A stretch of DNA of 10,395 nucleotides from Phycisphaerales bacterium. GTDB taxonomy: Bacteria; Planctomycetota; Phycisphaerae; Phycisphaerales; UBA1924. Made by a program: the position numbers and the translations under genes. Each line of letters opens with the position of its first letter. The first letter of the stretch is position 1. Below are positions 1-6,457 of this stretch, piece by piece. A model generated the notes under the pieces. The model had not been told where the DNA came from and did not search any database. It saw only the letters and a program-made list of their open reading frames with translations. The stretch covers positions 1-10,395 of the forward strand of contig JALOQT010000016.1 in NCBI GenBank assembly GCA_025453375.1, written 5' to 3'.

Positions 1-170
1 TCCCCATCCACTGCATCACCCTCGTCGACGACGGCAGCGCCGAGATGATGGAAAAAATCAAACAGATGAGCCAAGGCTCCTACACCCACATCCCCGCCGG
101 CCGACGCGGCGGCGGTGGCGGCGGTGGCGGTGGGGGCGGTGGGGGTGGTGGGGGGGGAGGCCAACCGTGA
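1..170 (+). CDS. C-terminal end of a VWA-domain-like protein with poly-glycine tail (5' partial)
   Basis: The gene enters from the left edge; codons begin at base 3 and the stop is TGA at 168-170. The readable part starts PIHCITLVDDGSAEMMEKIK and goes on to QMSQGSYTHIPAGRR. This matches the usual end of a VWA domain: a strand giving the 'I-H-x-I' pattern, a short acidic turn, a helix of the 'ELMEKIA' type, then 'GGxYxHI'. The metal-binding DxSxS motif would lie upstream and cannot be checked. After the domain come 18 consecutive Gly codons (108-161) and a final Gln-Pro. Its stop overlaps the GTG start of the next gene, so it is probably the upstream member of the same operon. VWA proteins usually mediate protein-protein contacts. 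The family call rests on only about 35 residues and is moderate; the reading frame is secure. Confidence 0.6.
   Translation, partial: PIHCITLVDDGSAEMMEKIKQMSQGSYTHIPAGRRGGGGGGGGGGGGGGGGGGQP
108..161 (+). repeat. Poly-glycine codon tract, G-rich, potential G-quadruplex
   Basis: Eighteen Gly codons in a row drift from GGC/GGT at the 5' end to mostly GGG/GGT at the 3' end. The distal half contains G runs at 132-136, 141-145 and 150-157, each separated by four bases. The last run of eight can count as two tracts, so the sequence fits a four-tract G-quadruplex pattern on the coding strand and mRNA. It is low complexity and prone to replication slippage. It lies directly upstream of the next gene's start and supplies its Shine-Dalgarno bases. 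Confidence 0.7.
155..160 (+). promoter_or_regulatory. Ribosome binding site for the 167-1645 gene (GGGAGG)
   Basis: GGGAGG ends six bases before the GTG at 167. It supports that GTG rather than the in-frame ATG at 203, which has no purine-rich sequence ahead of it. The site is encoded by the last glycine codons of the upstream gene. Confidence 0.6.
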
Positions 171-1645
171 CGCGCCACCCCACCCCGCGCATCACCACAC
201 CCATGACCGTCTCGCCCACCCCGCGCGGCCCAGCCCCCCACCCGCGTGGAGCAGGTTTCCAACCTGCCCGCCTCCAACCCACCCTCATCGCCCCCCTGGC
301 CGCACTGCTCGCCACGACATCCCTCTCCATCACCACCCAAGCCGAGCCCACCTCACCCAACTCCTCACGCCCCGACGCCACCGCCCGCGCGGCAACCTCC
401 ACCAACACCGGCACCTTCCTCCGCCTTCGCGGTTCACCAGTCGACATCACCGGCGTCATCACCTCCGGCCCCGGCGGCATCCTCGTCCGCCCCCTCCCAG
501 CCGCGTCGCCCGCCAACAACCCCGATCTGCCCGACACGCGCCCCAGCCCACCCGCCCAGCTCATCGCCTGGCACCGCGTCGCCATCACCGACCTCCGCAC
601 CGTCGACAACTCCATGGCCCTCGGCCTGGAACTCATGCGAGCCACCTCGCGCCTCGAACGCGGCGATATCGACCTTGCTGCCGAAGCCATCGAACCCCTC
701 TACAGCCAGATGACCCGGCAGGGCACCCTCATCGGCCCCACAGGCATGGTCACCGCCGAGACGGTCCTCCGCGTCCGCCTCGCCCGCGGCATGCAGACCG
801 GCGCCACCCTCGCCTGGCTCGGCTGGCTCGACGCCGCCGCCGAAAAACCCATCCGTTTTCCCGACGATCCACCGCTATCAGTCATCTGGGTCGGCAGCAC
901 CCTTGGCGATGCCCCGCGATCGTCAGGCACAGCGCTCGAACCAATCCTCGATCCGACACTCAAACTCTGCCGCCACCTCCCGCCGGTCTTCGGCCCCACT
1001 GTCCCGAGTGCCGCGCTGGCCGCGATGCTGGCCAGCCCGGAGTGGGGCCGCCTCGCCGCCGGCCCGCAACGCGCGATCGTCCGCGCCTACGACGCCGCCG
1101 CACGCTTTGAACTCTCACAAACCATCTACACCCCAGACCCGCCCGCCGACGGCGCCCCGCCGACCTCCGCACTCCTGGCCGACACCGCCGCCCTCGTGCA
1201 GGACATGGTCCTCGCCCGCGCCGGCGCGCCCGAAGCCATCCCCGCCGCCCGCCAGCGCCTGCGCGACCGCCTCGACCGCCTGACCCGCCAGGAAGCCGCC
1301 CGCGAACTTCCGCCAACAGCCGCCGCGTCGGACATCGCCCAGGAGCCCGACCCGCGCTGGCTCCGCGCCTGGCTGCATGCGGCCATCGGCCGCTCCCTGC
1401 TGCGCGACAGCACCCCCTCCGCCCAGCGTGAGGGCGTCATCGAATTGCTCACCGTCCCGGCGCTCTTTGCCAGCGACACGCCCGCCCTGGCCGCCACCTG
1501 CCTGCTCGAGGCCCGCCAGGCGCTGCTCGCCCTGGGCGAGCCAGTCGCCAACGTCGACAGCGAGCTGCGCCTCCGCTTCCCCACCCTTGCCCCCTCCCCC
1601 GAGGCCGACATCCGCCCCTCAGCACGCCCCGCAGCGGGCCCCTGA
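167..1645 (+). CDS. Exported protein of unknown function with N-terminal small beta-barrel-like segment
   Basis: A 492-residue protein that I do not recognise. The GTG start is chosen because it forms a GTGA overlap with the upstream stop and has GGGAGG six bases before it. ATG at 203 (residue 13) is the alternative. A long Pro/Arg-rich leader precedes a hydrophobic stretch (about residues 40-55) and a plausible signal peptidase site after TQA (residue 59), so it is probably exported. From about residue 82 to 146 the pattern 'FLRLRGSPVDITGVI...GGILVRPL...QLIAWHRVAITDLR' resembles the small SH3/Sm-like barrels common at the start of planctomycetal exported proteins; this is resemblance only. 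The remainder is Ala/Leu/Arg-rich and looks helical, possibly TPR-like. A perfect hairpin repeat (251-267) is embedded in the leader and encodes residues 29-34. It is followed by an 86-base gap before the ExbB gene, where I see no clear promoter or terminator. As the cluster's first complete gene it may be a periplasmic partner of the motor. Confidence 0.85.
   Translation: MTRHPTPRITTPMTVSPTPRGPAPHPRGAGFQPARLQPTLIAPLAALLATTSLSITTQAEPTSPNSSRPDATARAATSTNTGTFLRLRGSPVDITGVITSGPGGILVRPLPAASPANNPDLPDTRPSPPAQLIAWHRVAITDLRTVDNSMALGLELMRATSRLERGDIDLAAEAIEPLYSQMTRQGTLIGPTGMVTAETVLRVRLARGMQTGATLAWLGWLDAAAEKPIRFPDDPPLSVIWVGSTLGDAPRSSGTALEPILDPTLKLCRHLPPVFGPTVPSAALAAMLASPEWGRLAAGPQRAIVRAYDAAARFELSQTIYTPDPPADGAPPTSALLADTAALVQDMVLARAGAPEAIPAARQRLRDRLDRLTRQEAARELPPTAAASDIAQEPDPRWLRAWLHAAIGRSLLRDSTPSAQREGVIELLTVPALFASDTPALAATCLLEARQALLALGEPVANVDSELRLRFPTLAPSPEADIRPSARPAAGP
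251..267 (+). repeat. Short palindrome, 7-bp arms with TCC loop (REP-like)
   Basis: GCAGGTT-TCC-AACCTGC is a perfect inverted repeat with a three-base TCC loop, preceded by CGTGGA. It lies inside the leader of the 492-residue exported protein. A second palindrome of the same design lies at 2482-2502. The shared loop and shared upstream CGTGG suggest a dispersed repeat family rather than chance. Confidence 0.55.
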
Positions 1646-1731
1646 TCGAGCCACGATCGCACAACTTCCGCAAATCTCCCCAGTTTTCTGTCACACCATC
1701 GGGCCGACGCTCGATCACACTCCGAACCACT

Positions 1732-2460
1732 ATGACCACCCTCCCCATGTTCACCCTCGCCGCCGAAGGCAAGTCCATCCTGGGCTACATCCACGCCGGC
1801 GGGCCGATCTCCTATTTGCTCGTGCTGATCTCCATCGTCGCCGTCGCGCTGGTGGTCATCAACTTCATGCTCTTGCGCCGAGAGAGCCTCGCCCCCGAGC
1901 CGGTCGTCGATGGCCTCCGCCGCCTCATCGCCCAAAGCGCCCCGGCAGACGCCATCATCGCCTTCTGCCGCCAGCAGGAGCATGACTGCTTCCTCGCCCG
2001 CGTCATCGCCGGTGGTCTTGGCAAGGTCAGCCGCTCCGCCTTCGGCCTCCTCGAACTCCGCCCCGCCCTCGAAGAGGCCGGCGCCCGCGAGCTTGATCGC
2101 CTCGAACGCACCAACCACATCATCGCCATGATCGCCGCCGTCGGCCCCATGCTCGGCCTGCTGGGCACCGTCGTCGGCATGATCGGCGCCTTCGCCACCC
2201 TCGGCGCCGAGAGCGGCATCACCAAGAACGAACAGCTCGCCGGCTACATGTCCGTCGCCCTGGTCACCACCGCCGAGGGCCTCATCATCGCCATCCCCTG
2301 CACCTTCGCCTACGCCCTCTTCAAGCGCCGCACCGACCGCCTTGTCGCCGAAGTCGGCGACACCGCCGAGGAGCTCCTCAGCGCCCTGTCCGCAAGCGCC
2401 AAGCCCGCCACCCGTCCGACCTCCTCCACGCCCGCTCGCGCCGCCACCCCCGCCGCCTAA
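1732..2460 (+). CDS. exbB: MotA/TolQ/ExbB family proton channel protein
   Basis: A 242-residue inner-membrane subunit of a proton-motive-force motor; it forms the pore-lining pentamer around ExbD helices in known systems. Three membrane segments are visible: about 26-48 (PISYLLVLISIVAVALVVIN), 128-157 and 172-196, with a cytoplasmic loop between the first two. The family signature is clear: GPMLGLLGTVVGMIGAF at 138-154, where Thr146 corresponds to the pore threonine, and ALVTTAEGLIIAIP at 176-189. The C-terminus (from about residue 225) is a Pro/Ala/Ser/Thr tail. The usual Glu before 'AL' in helix three is Val175 here, while a Glu appears at 182 within TTAEG. ATG at 1732 is used; ATG at 1747 (residue 6) is possible, and neither has a Shine-Dalgarno sequence. 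The two ExbD genes follow at once. It could equally be named TolQ-like; its substrate system is unknown. Confidence 0.95.
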   Translation: MTTLPMFTLAAEGKSILGYIHAGGPISYLLVLISIVAVALVVINFMLLRRESLAPEPVVDGLRRLIAQSAPADAIIAFCRQQEHDCFLARVIAGGLGKVSRSAFGLLELRPALEEAGARELDRLERTNHIIAMIAAVGPMLGLLGTVVGMIGAFATLGAESGITKNEQLAGYMSVALVTTAEGLIIAIPCTFAYALFKRRTDRLVAEVGDTAEELLSALSASAKPATRPTSSTPARAATPAA

Positions 2461-2481
2461 TCACCCCCCCCGCCTCCCGTG

Positions 2482-2502
2482 GCACGGCTCTCCGAGCCGT
2501 GC
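2482..2502 (+). repeat. Intergenic palindrome, 9-bp arms with TCC loop (REP-like)
   Basis: GCACGGCTC-TCC-GAGCCGTGC is a perfect hairpin in the 55-base gap between the ExbB and first ExbD genes, preceded by CGTG. No T-run follows, so it is not a Rho-independent terminator. It ends 13 bases before the ExbD start, where no Shine-Dalgarno sequence is seen, so in mRNA it could affect ribosome access or protect an RNA end. It shares loop and upstream context with the palindrome at 251-267. Confidence 0.65.
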
Positions 2503-2515
2503 AATCCCCGCACGC

Positions 2516-2986
2516 ATGAACTTCCGCCGGCGACTGAAAATCCGCGATGACGCCACCTTCGACCTCACCCCGATGGTCGATATCACGTTGCTCCTCCTGA
2601 CCTTCTTCGTCATGGGCTCGCAGTTCCAGCAGGCCATGCGCCGCGAAATGCAACTGCCCCGCTTCCCGGGCGAGGCGCCCCGTGCCGACAGCCCCCGTTC
2701 GATCCTCATCGACCTGCTCTCCGACGGCACACTCCGCGCCGTCGACGGCCGCCCCGTCGCCGTCGCCTCCTTCATCGATGAAGTCAAACGCGAGATCAAC
2801 GCCACCGGCGGCCCCGGCAAGAACGACGTCGAACTGACCATCCGTGCCGACCGCACCACCCCCAGCCTGCACCTCAACGCCCTCGCCCGCGAACTCAGCC
2901 GCGCAGGCCTCCGCAGTTGGCGCCTCGCCACCAGCGGCAGCACGATCGACGGCCTCCCAACCTCCACCGGCGGAGGTGCCCCGTGA
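2516..2986 (+). CDS. exbD: ExbD/TolR family biopolymer transport protein, first copy
   Basis: A 156-residue single-pass protein. The start is ATG 2516, giving MNFRRRLK; the frame is open further upstream, but that stretch is proline-rich noise overlapping the ExbB gene. A positively charged N-terminus is followed by the ExbD signature DLTPMVDITLLLLTFFVMGS, with the membrane helix at about 19-38 and the conserved protonatable Asp at 22 (counterpart of E. coli ExbD Asp25). The periplasmic part (about 40-145) has the usual pattern: 'SILIDLLSDGTLRAVDGRPV', a helix, 'VELTIRADRTTPSLHLNALARELSRAGL' and a final strand, ending in a short Ser/Gly tail. Its stop overlaps the next gene's GTG (GTGA, 2983-2986). 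It is expected to work with the upstream ExbB as the proton-driven rotor or plug. Confidence 0.95.
   Translation: MNFRRRLKIRDDATFDLTPMVDITLLLLTFFVMGSQFQQAMRREMQLPRFPGEAPRADSPRSILIDLLSDGTLRAVDGRPVAVASFIDEVKREINATGGPGKNDVELTIRADRTTPSLHLNALARELSRAGLRSWRLATSGSTIDGLPTSTGGGAP
2972..2976 (+). promoter_or_regulatory. Ribosome binding site for second ExbD (GGAGG)
   Basis: GGAGG lies six bases before the GTG at 2983 and fixes that start for the second ExbD, inside the last codons of the first. Confidence 0.6.
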
Positions 2987-3399
2987 ACTTCCGCCGCAAG
3001 ACCAAACCCTCCAACCTCATCCGCCTCCCGATGGCCGCGCTTATTGACGTGGTCCTCTTCATGCTGATGTACTTCATCATGGCCGGCACACTCGCCCCGG
3101 CCGAAGGCGAGCTCCCCGCCACACTCAGCGCCGAGAAACGCGGCAGCGGTCGCGGTTCCGAACTCGCCAGCCAGGTCCTCCGCGTCACACGCCGCGGCCA
3201 GGGCGCCACCTTCGCCCTCGGCAGCCGCAGCGTCGAAACGCATGAAGCCCTCGTCGCCCTCCTGCGCGACCTGCCCAAGGAGCCGGGCGTCATCATCCGC
3301 GTCGATGACGATGTGCAAGTCGAGTTCGCCGCCGGCGCCCTCCAGGCCGCCCGCGCCGCCGGTTTTACGAAAGTGAGCTATGTCGTCGCCCGGCCCTAG
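2983..3399 (+). CDS. exbD: ExbD/TolR family biopolymer transport protein, second copy
   Basis: A 138-residue paralogue of the gene just upstream. The GTG start is set by GGAGG at 2972-2976 and a GTGA overlap; the frame extends farther 5' but without support. It begins MNFRRKTK, close to the MNFRRRLK of the first copy, and has its Asp at the same position (22) in LPMAALIDVVLFMLMYFIMAG, so a tandem duplication is likely. The membrane helix is about 17-35. The periplasmic domain is shorter and more diverged: 'VLRVTRRGQGATFALGSRSV', a helix, 'PGVIIRVDDDVQVEFAAGALQAARAAGFTKVSYVV'. One ExbB with two ExbD genes points to a motor with a mixed ExbD dimer, as ExbD acts as a dimer in characterised systems. 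The last 20 bases overlap the next gene. Confidence 0.92.
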   Translation: MNFRRKTKPSNLIRLPMAALIDVVLFMLMYFIMAGTLAPAEGELPATLSAEKRGSGRGSELASQVLRVTRRGQGATFALGSRSVETHEALVALLRDLPKEPGVIIRVDDDVQVEFAAGALQAARAAGFTKVSYVVARP

Positions 3400-6300
3400 G
3401 CCCGCCCGACCCGGGCCAACCAATCCGAGCCACGCACGCCGCGTCCTCGCGCTCCGCAGCGCGCCGCTGATCCTGCCGACGCTCATCGCCGGCTCACTCT
3501 CGGCCCAGCCAGTGACGCCACCTCCGGCGCCCGTCTCCCCTGCCCTGCGCGTCCCGGCGCCGATGCTCTCCGACGCCGACCGCGTCAGTGATTACCTCCA
3601 AGCCCTGGGCCTGCGCGCCCTGCTCATCGAGCAGCTCTCCGCCCGCCTCCGCACCGCCGACGCCTCCGATCGTCCGCGGCTCGCCGAGCGCCTCGGCCGG
3701 CTCTACGCCGCCGCCATCGCCGACGCCACCACGCCCGAGGCCCGCCAGTCCCTCATCGACGAAGCCGAAAAACTCCTCCGCGCCGTCCCCCAGGCCCGCG
3801 CCTTCGAACTCCGCGTCAACCTCCTCCGCGAGCGATACCTCCTGGCCGAAGACGCCGCCGAACGCGCCCGCCTCCGCATCGGCCCCGACCGCGGCGTCGC
3901 CGCCCGCAAAGACGCGACCGACCTGGTCAACACCATCAAGCCCGAGCTCGACAAACTCCTCTCCGAACTCACCCGCCGCGAACAGCAGGTCCAGGCCACG
4001 CTCGAAAACAACCCCAATATCGACGTCCCCACCTTCGAAGTCGAACTGGCCGACCTCCGCCGCTGGCGCTCGACGGTCAACTACTACGTCGGCTGGACGA
4101 GCTACTACCGCGCCCTGCTCGCCCTCACCGCCTCGCCTGCCACGCCGCAGCCCAGGCAGGCCTCGCAAGCCAGGCCCGACGCCGCCTGGCGTGCCGACGC
4201 GCAAGACGCCCTCCGTGCCTTCGCCCAGACCCTCAACATCTCCCCCGGCCAGGGCATGCCGGCGGATATGGACACCACCCCCTTCCGATTCGAGCACATC
4301 GCCCGCAGCGCCGCCGGCACCGCCCTGGCCCTCGGCCTGCTCGGGCGCGATGTCGAAGCCCTCGCCTGGCTCGGTGCCCTGCGCGATCAACGCCAGACCC
4401 ACCCCAGCCTCGCCGGCCAATGGCTCGCCTGGCGCGTCATGGTCCTGGCCCAGGCTGGCCGCTGGGCCGATATTCAGCGTGATCTGGCCGACATCCGCAC
4501 GCCCGTCCGCCCAGGCAGCGAGCGCTCGCCGATGCTGCAACTGCCCGAAGTCCCCGGGCAGTCCGGCGTCGTCGCCCTCCCCGTCGCCACATCGCGCGTC
4601 GTCGTCTCGCTCGCGCTGGATTCACTCTCCGCCGATGACCCCGCCGCCGACGTCAAACGCGCCATCGCCCAGATCGCCGTCAATGACCTGATCATCCGGC
4701 GCGAAGTCGCCGCCGTCCTGGAGATCGCCCGCCAGCACGGCACCATCGTCCTCGGTTCCTCCGGCTTCGTCCCGATATATGTCCTGGCCCACCAGCGCCT
4801 CGACGAAGCCCAGACGCTCCACGCCGCATCCACCAAGGCGATTGACGAACCCGCCACCAGCGCCGAAGCGATCAACGCCTTCCTCGAAGCCGCCCGCCTC
4901 TTCACCCAGTCAACGACCGAGGCCGACGCCCGCTTCTTCGCCCGCGAATCCGCCCAGGCCTGGCAGTTCACCGCCCGGGCCCAGTTCTTCGCCGGTCGCC
5001 TGCGCGAAAGTGCCGAGAGTTTCGCCCGCTCCAGCGAGCAGCTCCGCGCCCTGGGCGATCGCCCCGCCGCCGAGGAGACACTCTGGTTGGCCATCGGCAC
5101 ACTCGCCAAAGCCGCGACACGCGAACTCTCCCCGCTTGACAAAGCCGCCGTCGAGCAGCGCGAGACCCAGCTCGCCGAGCTCTACGTCCGCGAGCACCCC
5201 GGCACTGATCGCGCTGCCCAGCTCGCCCTCCGCCAGCTCGCCCGCGAAGATCGCGTCGACGAAGCCGCCGTCCGCGTGCTGATGAGCGTCAACCGCACCA
5301 GCCCGCTCTATGAGCAGACGCGCCGCCAGCTCGCCCGCGTGCTCTATCGCCTCTATCGCGCCGCCCCCGCCAGTGAGCGTGCCTTCGCCGGCGCGCGCTT
5401 CATCCGCGTTGCCGACGAACTGCTGGCCATCGACCAGTCCCGCGCTCTGGCCAGCGCACCTCCGGCCCCCTCGGCCCCCGCGCCGCAGGCCGCCGCCTCG
5501 CGTCAGCAGGCGACCGAACTGGCCGTCATCACCGCCCGTCAGATGCTCGACGTGCTCCTGACCGGCCCCACGCCCGACGCCACCCGCGCCGGCGGCGTGC
5601 TCCAGGCCGTCGAGAAGATCATCGCCGCCGCCGGCCCCAGCCTCACCAACCAGGCCGGCGCGATCGCCGACGAACTGGCCCTGCGTCGCGTGCAGTTGGC
5701 CATCGCCCAAGGCGATCTGGCCACCGCCGAATCCCGCGCCGACGCCTTTGCCGCCCGCGTGCGCGACCTGCGCACCGCCCCGCAGGAAGTCCGCGCCGCA
5801 GCCACGCGGTTCTACCTCGCCGCCCGCTCCTCACTGCTGAATCACGCCACGCGCAGCCTCGCCACCGAAGTCCAGCCCGCCTCCGCTCCGCGTCTCGATG
5901 CCGCACGCCGCATCATGAAGCACGGCATGCTCCTCCTCGACGAACTCACCCAGTCCCCCAACGCCTACAACGACCCCAACGTCATCGCCACCGCCAGCGC
6001 CGTCGCCGACGCCGGCATGATCCTCGCCACCGAATCCACCGACCAGGCCACCCGGGCTGACGCGCGCGAAACCGCCCTCCGCCTCGATCGCCAGATCCTT
6101 CAGGCCCGCCCAAACGTCCGTAACAGCCTCCTGCGCGTCGCGACCCTCACCGAGCAGGCCGGCAATCGCGAAGCCAGCCTCGAAGCCTGGCGCATCCTCG
6201 CCTCCGGCCTCGAAGAATCCACCGAGCCCTGGGCCCAGGCTCGCTATCACACCCTGCGCCTCACCGCCGATCTCAACCAGGCCCAGGGCATCGTCGCGAT

Positions 6301-6457
6301 GCGCCAGCACCTCACGCTGCACCCGCGCGTTGCTGAGCCCTGGCAGGCCCAGATCATCACCCTCGCCCGCACGCTGGGCATTGACCCCGCACGCCCCAAC
6401 CCCGCGCCAGCGCCGCAGCCCCCAGCGCCTTCAACCACCGGAGGGCCAACCCCATGA
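3380..6457 (+). CDS. Large exported helical-repeat (TPR-like) protein
   Basis: A 1025-residue protein of unknown specific function. ATG 3380 overlaps the second ExbD gene by 20 bases; only a weak AAGTGAG precedes it. The N-terminus has basic residues (SHARR, 17-21), then a hydrophobic run (22-41) and a likely cleavage after LSA (residue 42, before QPVTPPPAP), so it is probably a Sec-exported periplasmic protein. Almost everything after that looks alpha-helical. TPR-like pairs are readable at about 525-560 ('AWQFTARAQFFAGRLRES' with the W, L, G, A spacing) and at the C-terminus (about 960-1005, ending in 'HPRVAEPWQAQII'). Pro/Ala-rich linkers at about 690-712 and 1007-1025 separate the helical blocks. 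TPR arrays generally serve as protein-binding scaffolds. Its position right after the ExbB/ExbD set suggests a periplasmic partner of the motor. No enzymatic motif was seen. Confidence 0.88.
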   Translation: MSSPGPRPARPGPTNPSHARRVLALRSAPLILPTLIAGSLSAQPVTPPPAPVSPALRVPAPMLSDADRVSDYLQALGLRALLIEQLSARLRTADASDRPRLAERLGRLYAAAIADATTPEARQSLIDEAEKLLRAVPQARAFELRVNLLRERYLLAEDAAERARLRIGPDRGVAARKDATDLVNTIKPELDKLLSELTRREQQVQATLENNPNIDVPTFEVELADLRRWRSTVNYYVGWTSYYRALLALTASPATPQPRQASQARPDAAWRADAQDALRAFAQTLNISPGQGMPADMDTTPFRFEHIARSAAGTALALGLLGRDVEALAWLGALRDQRQTHPSLAGQWLAWRVMVLAQAGRWADIQRDLADIRTPVRPGSERSPMLQLPEVPGQSGVVALPVATSRVVVSLALDSLSADDPAADVKRAIAQIAVNDLIIRREVAAVLEIARQHGTIVLGSSGFVPIYVLAHQRLDEAQTLHAASTKAIDEPATSAEAINAFLEAARLFTQSTTEADARFFARESAQAWQFTARAQFFAGRLRESAESFARSSEQLRALGDRPAAEETLWLAIGTLAKAATRELSPLDKAAVEQRETQLAELYVREHPGTDRAAQLALRQLAREDRVDEAAVRVLMSVNRTSPLYEQTRRQLARVLYRLYRAAPASERAFAGARFIRVADELLAIDQSRALASAPPAPSAPAPQAAASRQQATELAVITARQMLDVLLTGPTPDATRAGGVLQAVEKIIAAAGPSLTNQAGAIADELALRRVQLAIAQGDLATAESRADAFAARVRDLRTAPQEVRAAATRFYLAARSSLLNHATRSLATEVQPASAPRLDAARRIMKHGMLLLDELTQSPNAYNDPNVIATASAVADAGMILATESTDQATRADARETALRLDRQILQARPNVRNSLLRVATLTEQAGNREASLEAWRILASGLEESTEPWAQARYHTLRLTADLNQAQGIVAMRQHLTLHPRVAEPWQAQIITLARTLGIDPARPNPAPAPQPPAPSTTGGPTP
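6440..6445 (+). promoter_or_regulatory. Ribosome binding site for the 972-residue protein (GGAGGG)
   Basis: GGAGGG ends eight bases before ATG 6454, within the last codons of the upstream gene; together with the ATGA overlap it settles the start. Confidence 0.6.

Noticed and set aside
115..1110. Overlapping + strand frame of 331 codons
   Set aside because: The translation is mostly His, Arg and Pro, typical of an out-of-frame reading of high-GC DNA, and it conflicts with the exported-protein gene at 167-1645.
1646..1731. Promoter or terminator between the exported-protein gene and ExbB
   Set aside because: There is a 5-bp inverted repeat (1644-1648 / 1654-1658) and slightly lower GC, but no convincing -35/-10 pair and no T-run after the hairpin.
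2342..2515. N-terminal extension of the first ExbD
   Set aside because: It overlaps the end of the ExbB gene and encodes Pro/Ser-rich noise; MNFRRR at 2516 matches the start of the second copy.
1126..4540. Long open frames on the minus strand (1126-2118, 2461-3486, 3494-4540)
   Set aside because: They lie opposite well-supported + strand genes and are rich in Gly, Ala and Arg. This is the expected by-product of C-rich third positions; no recognisable domain or ribosome site was seen.
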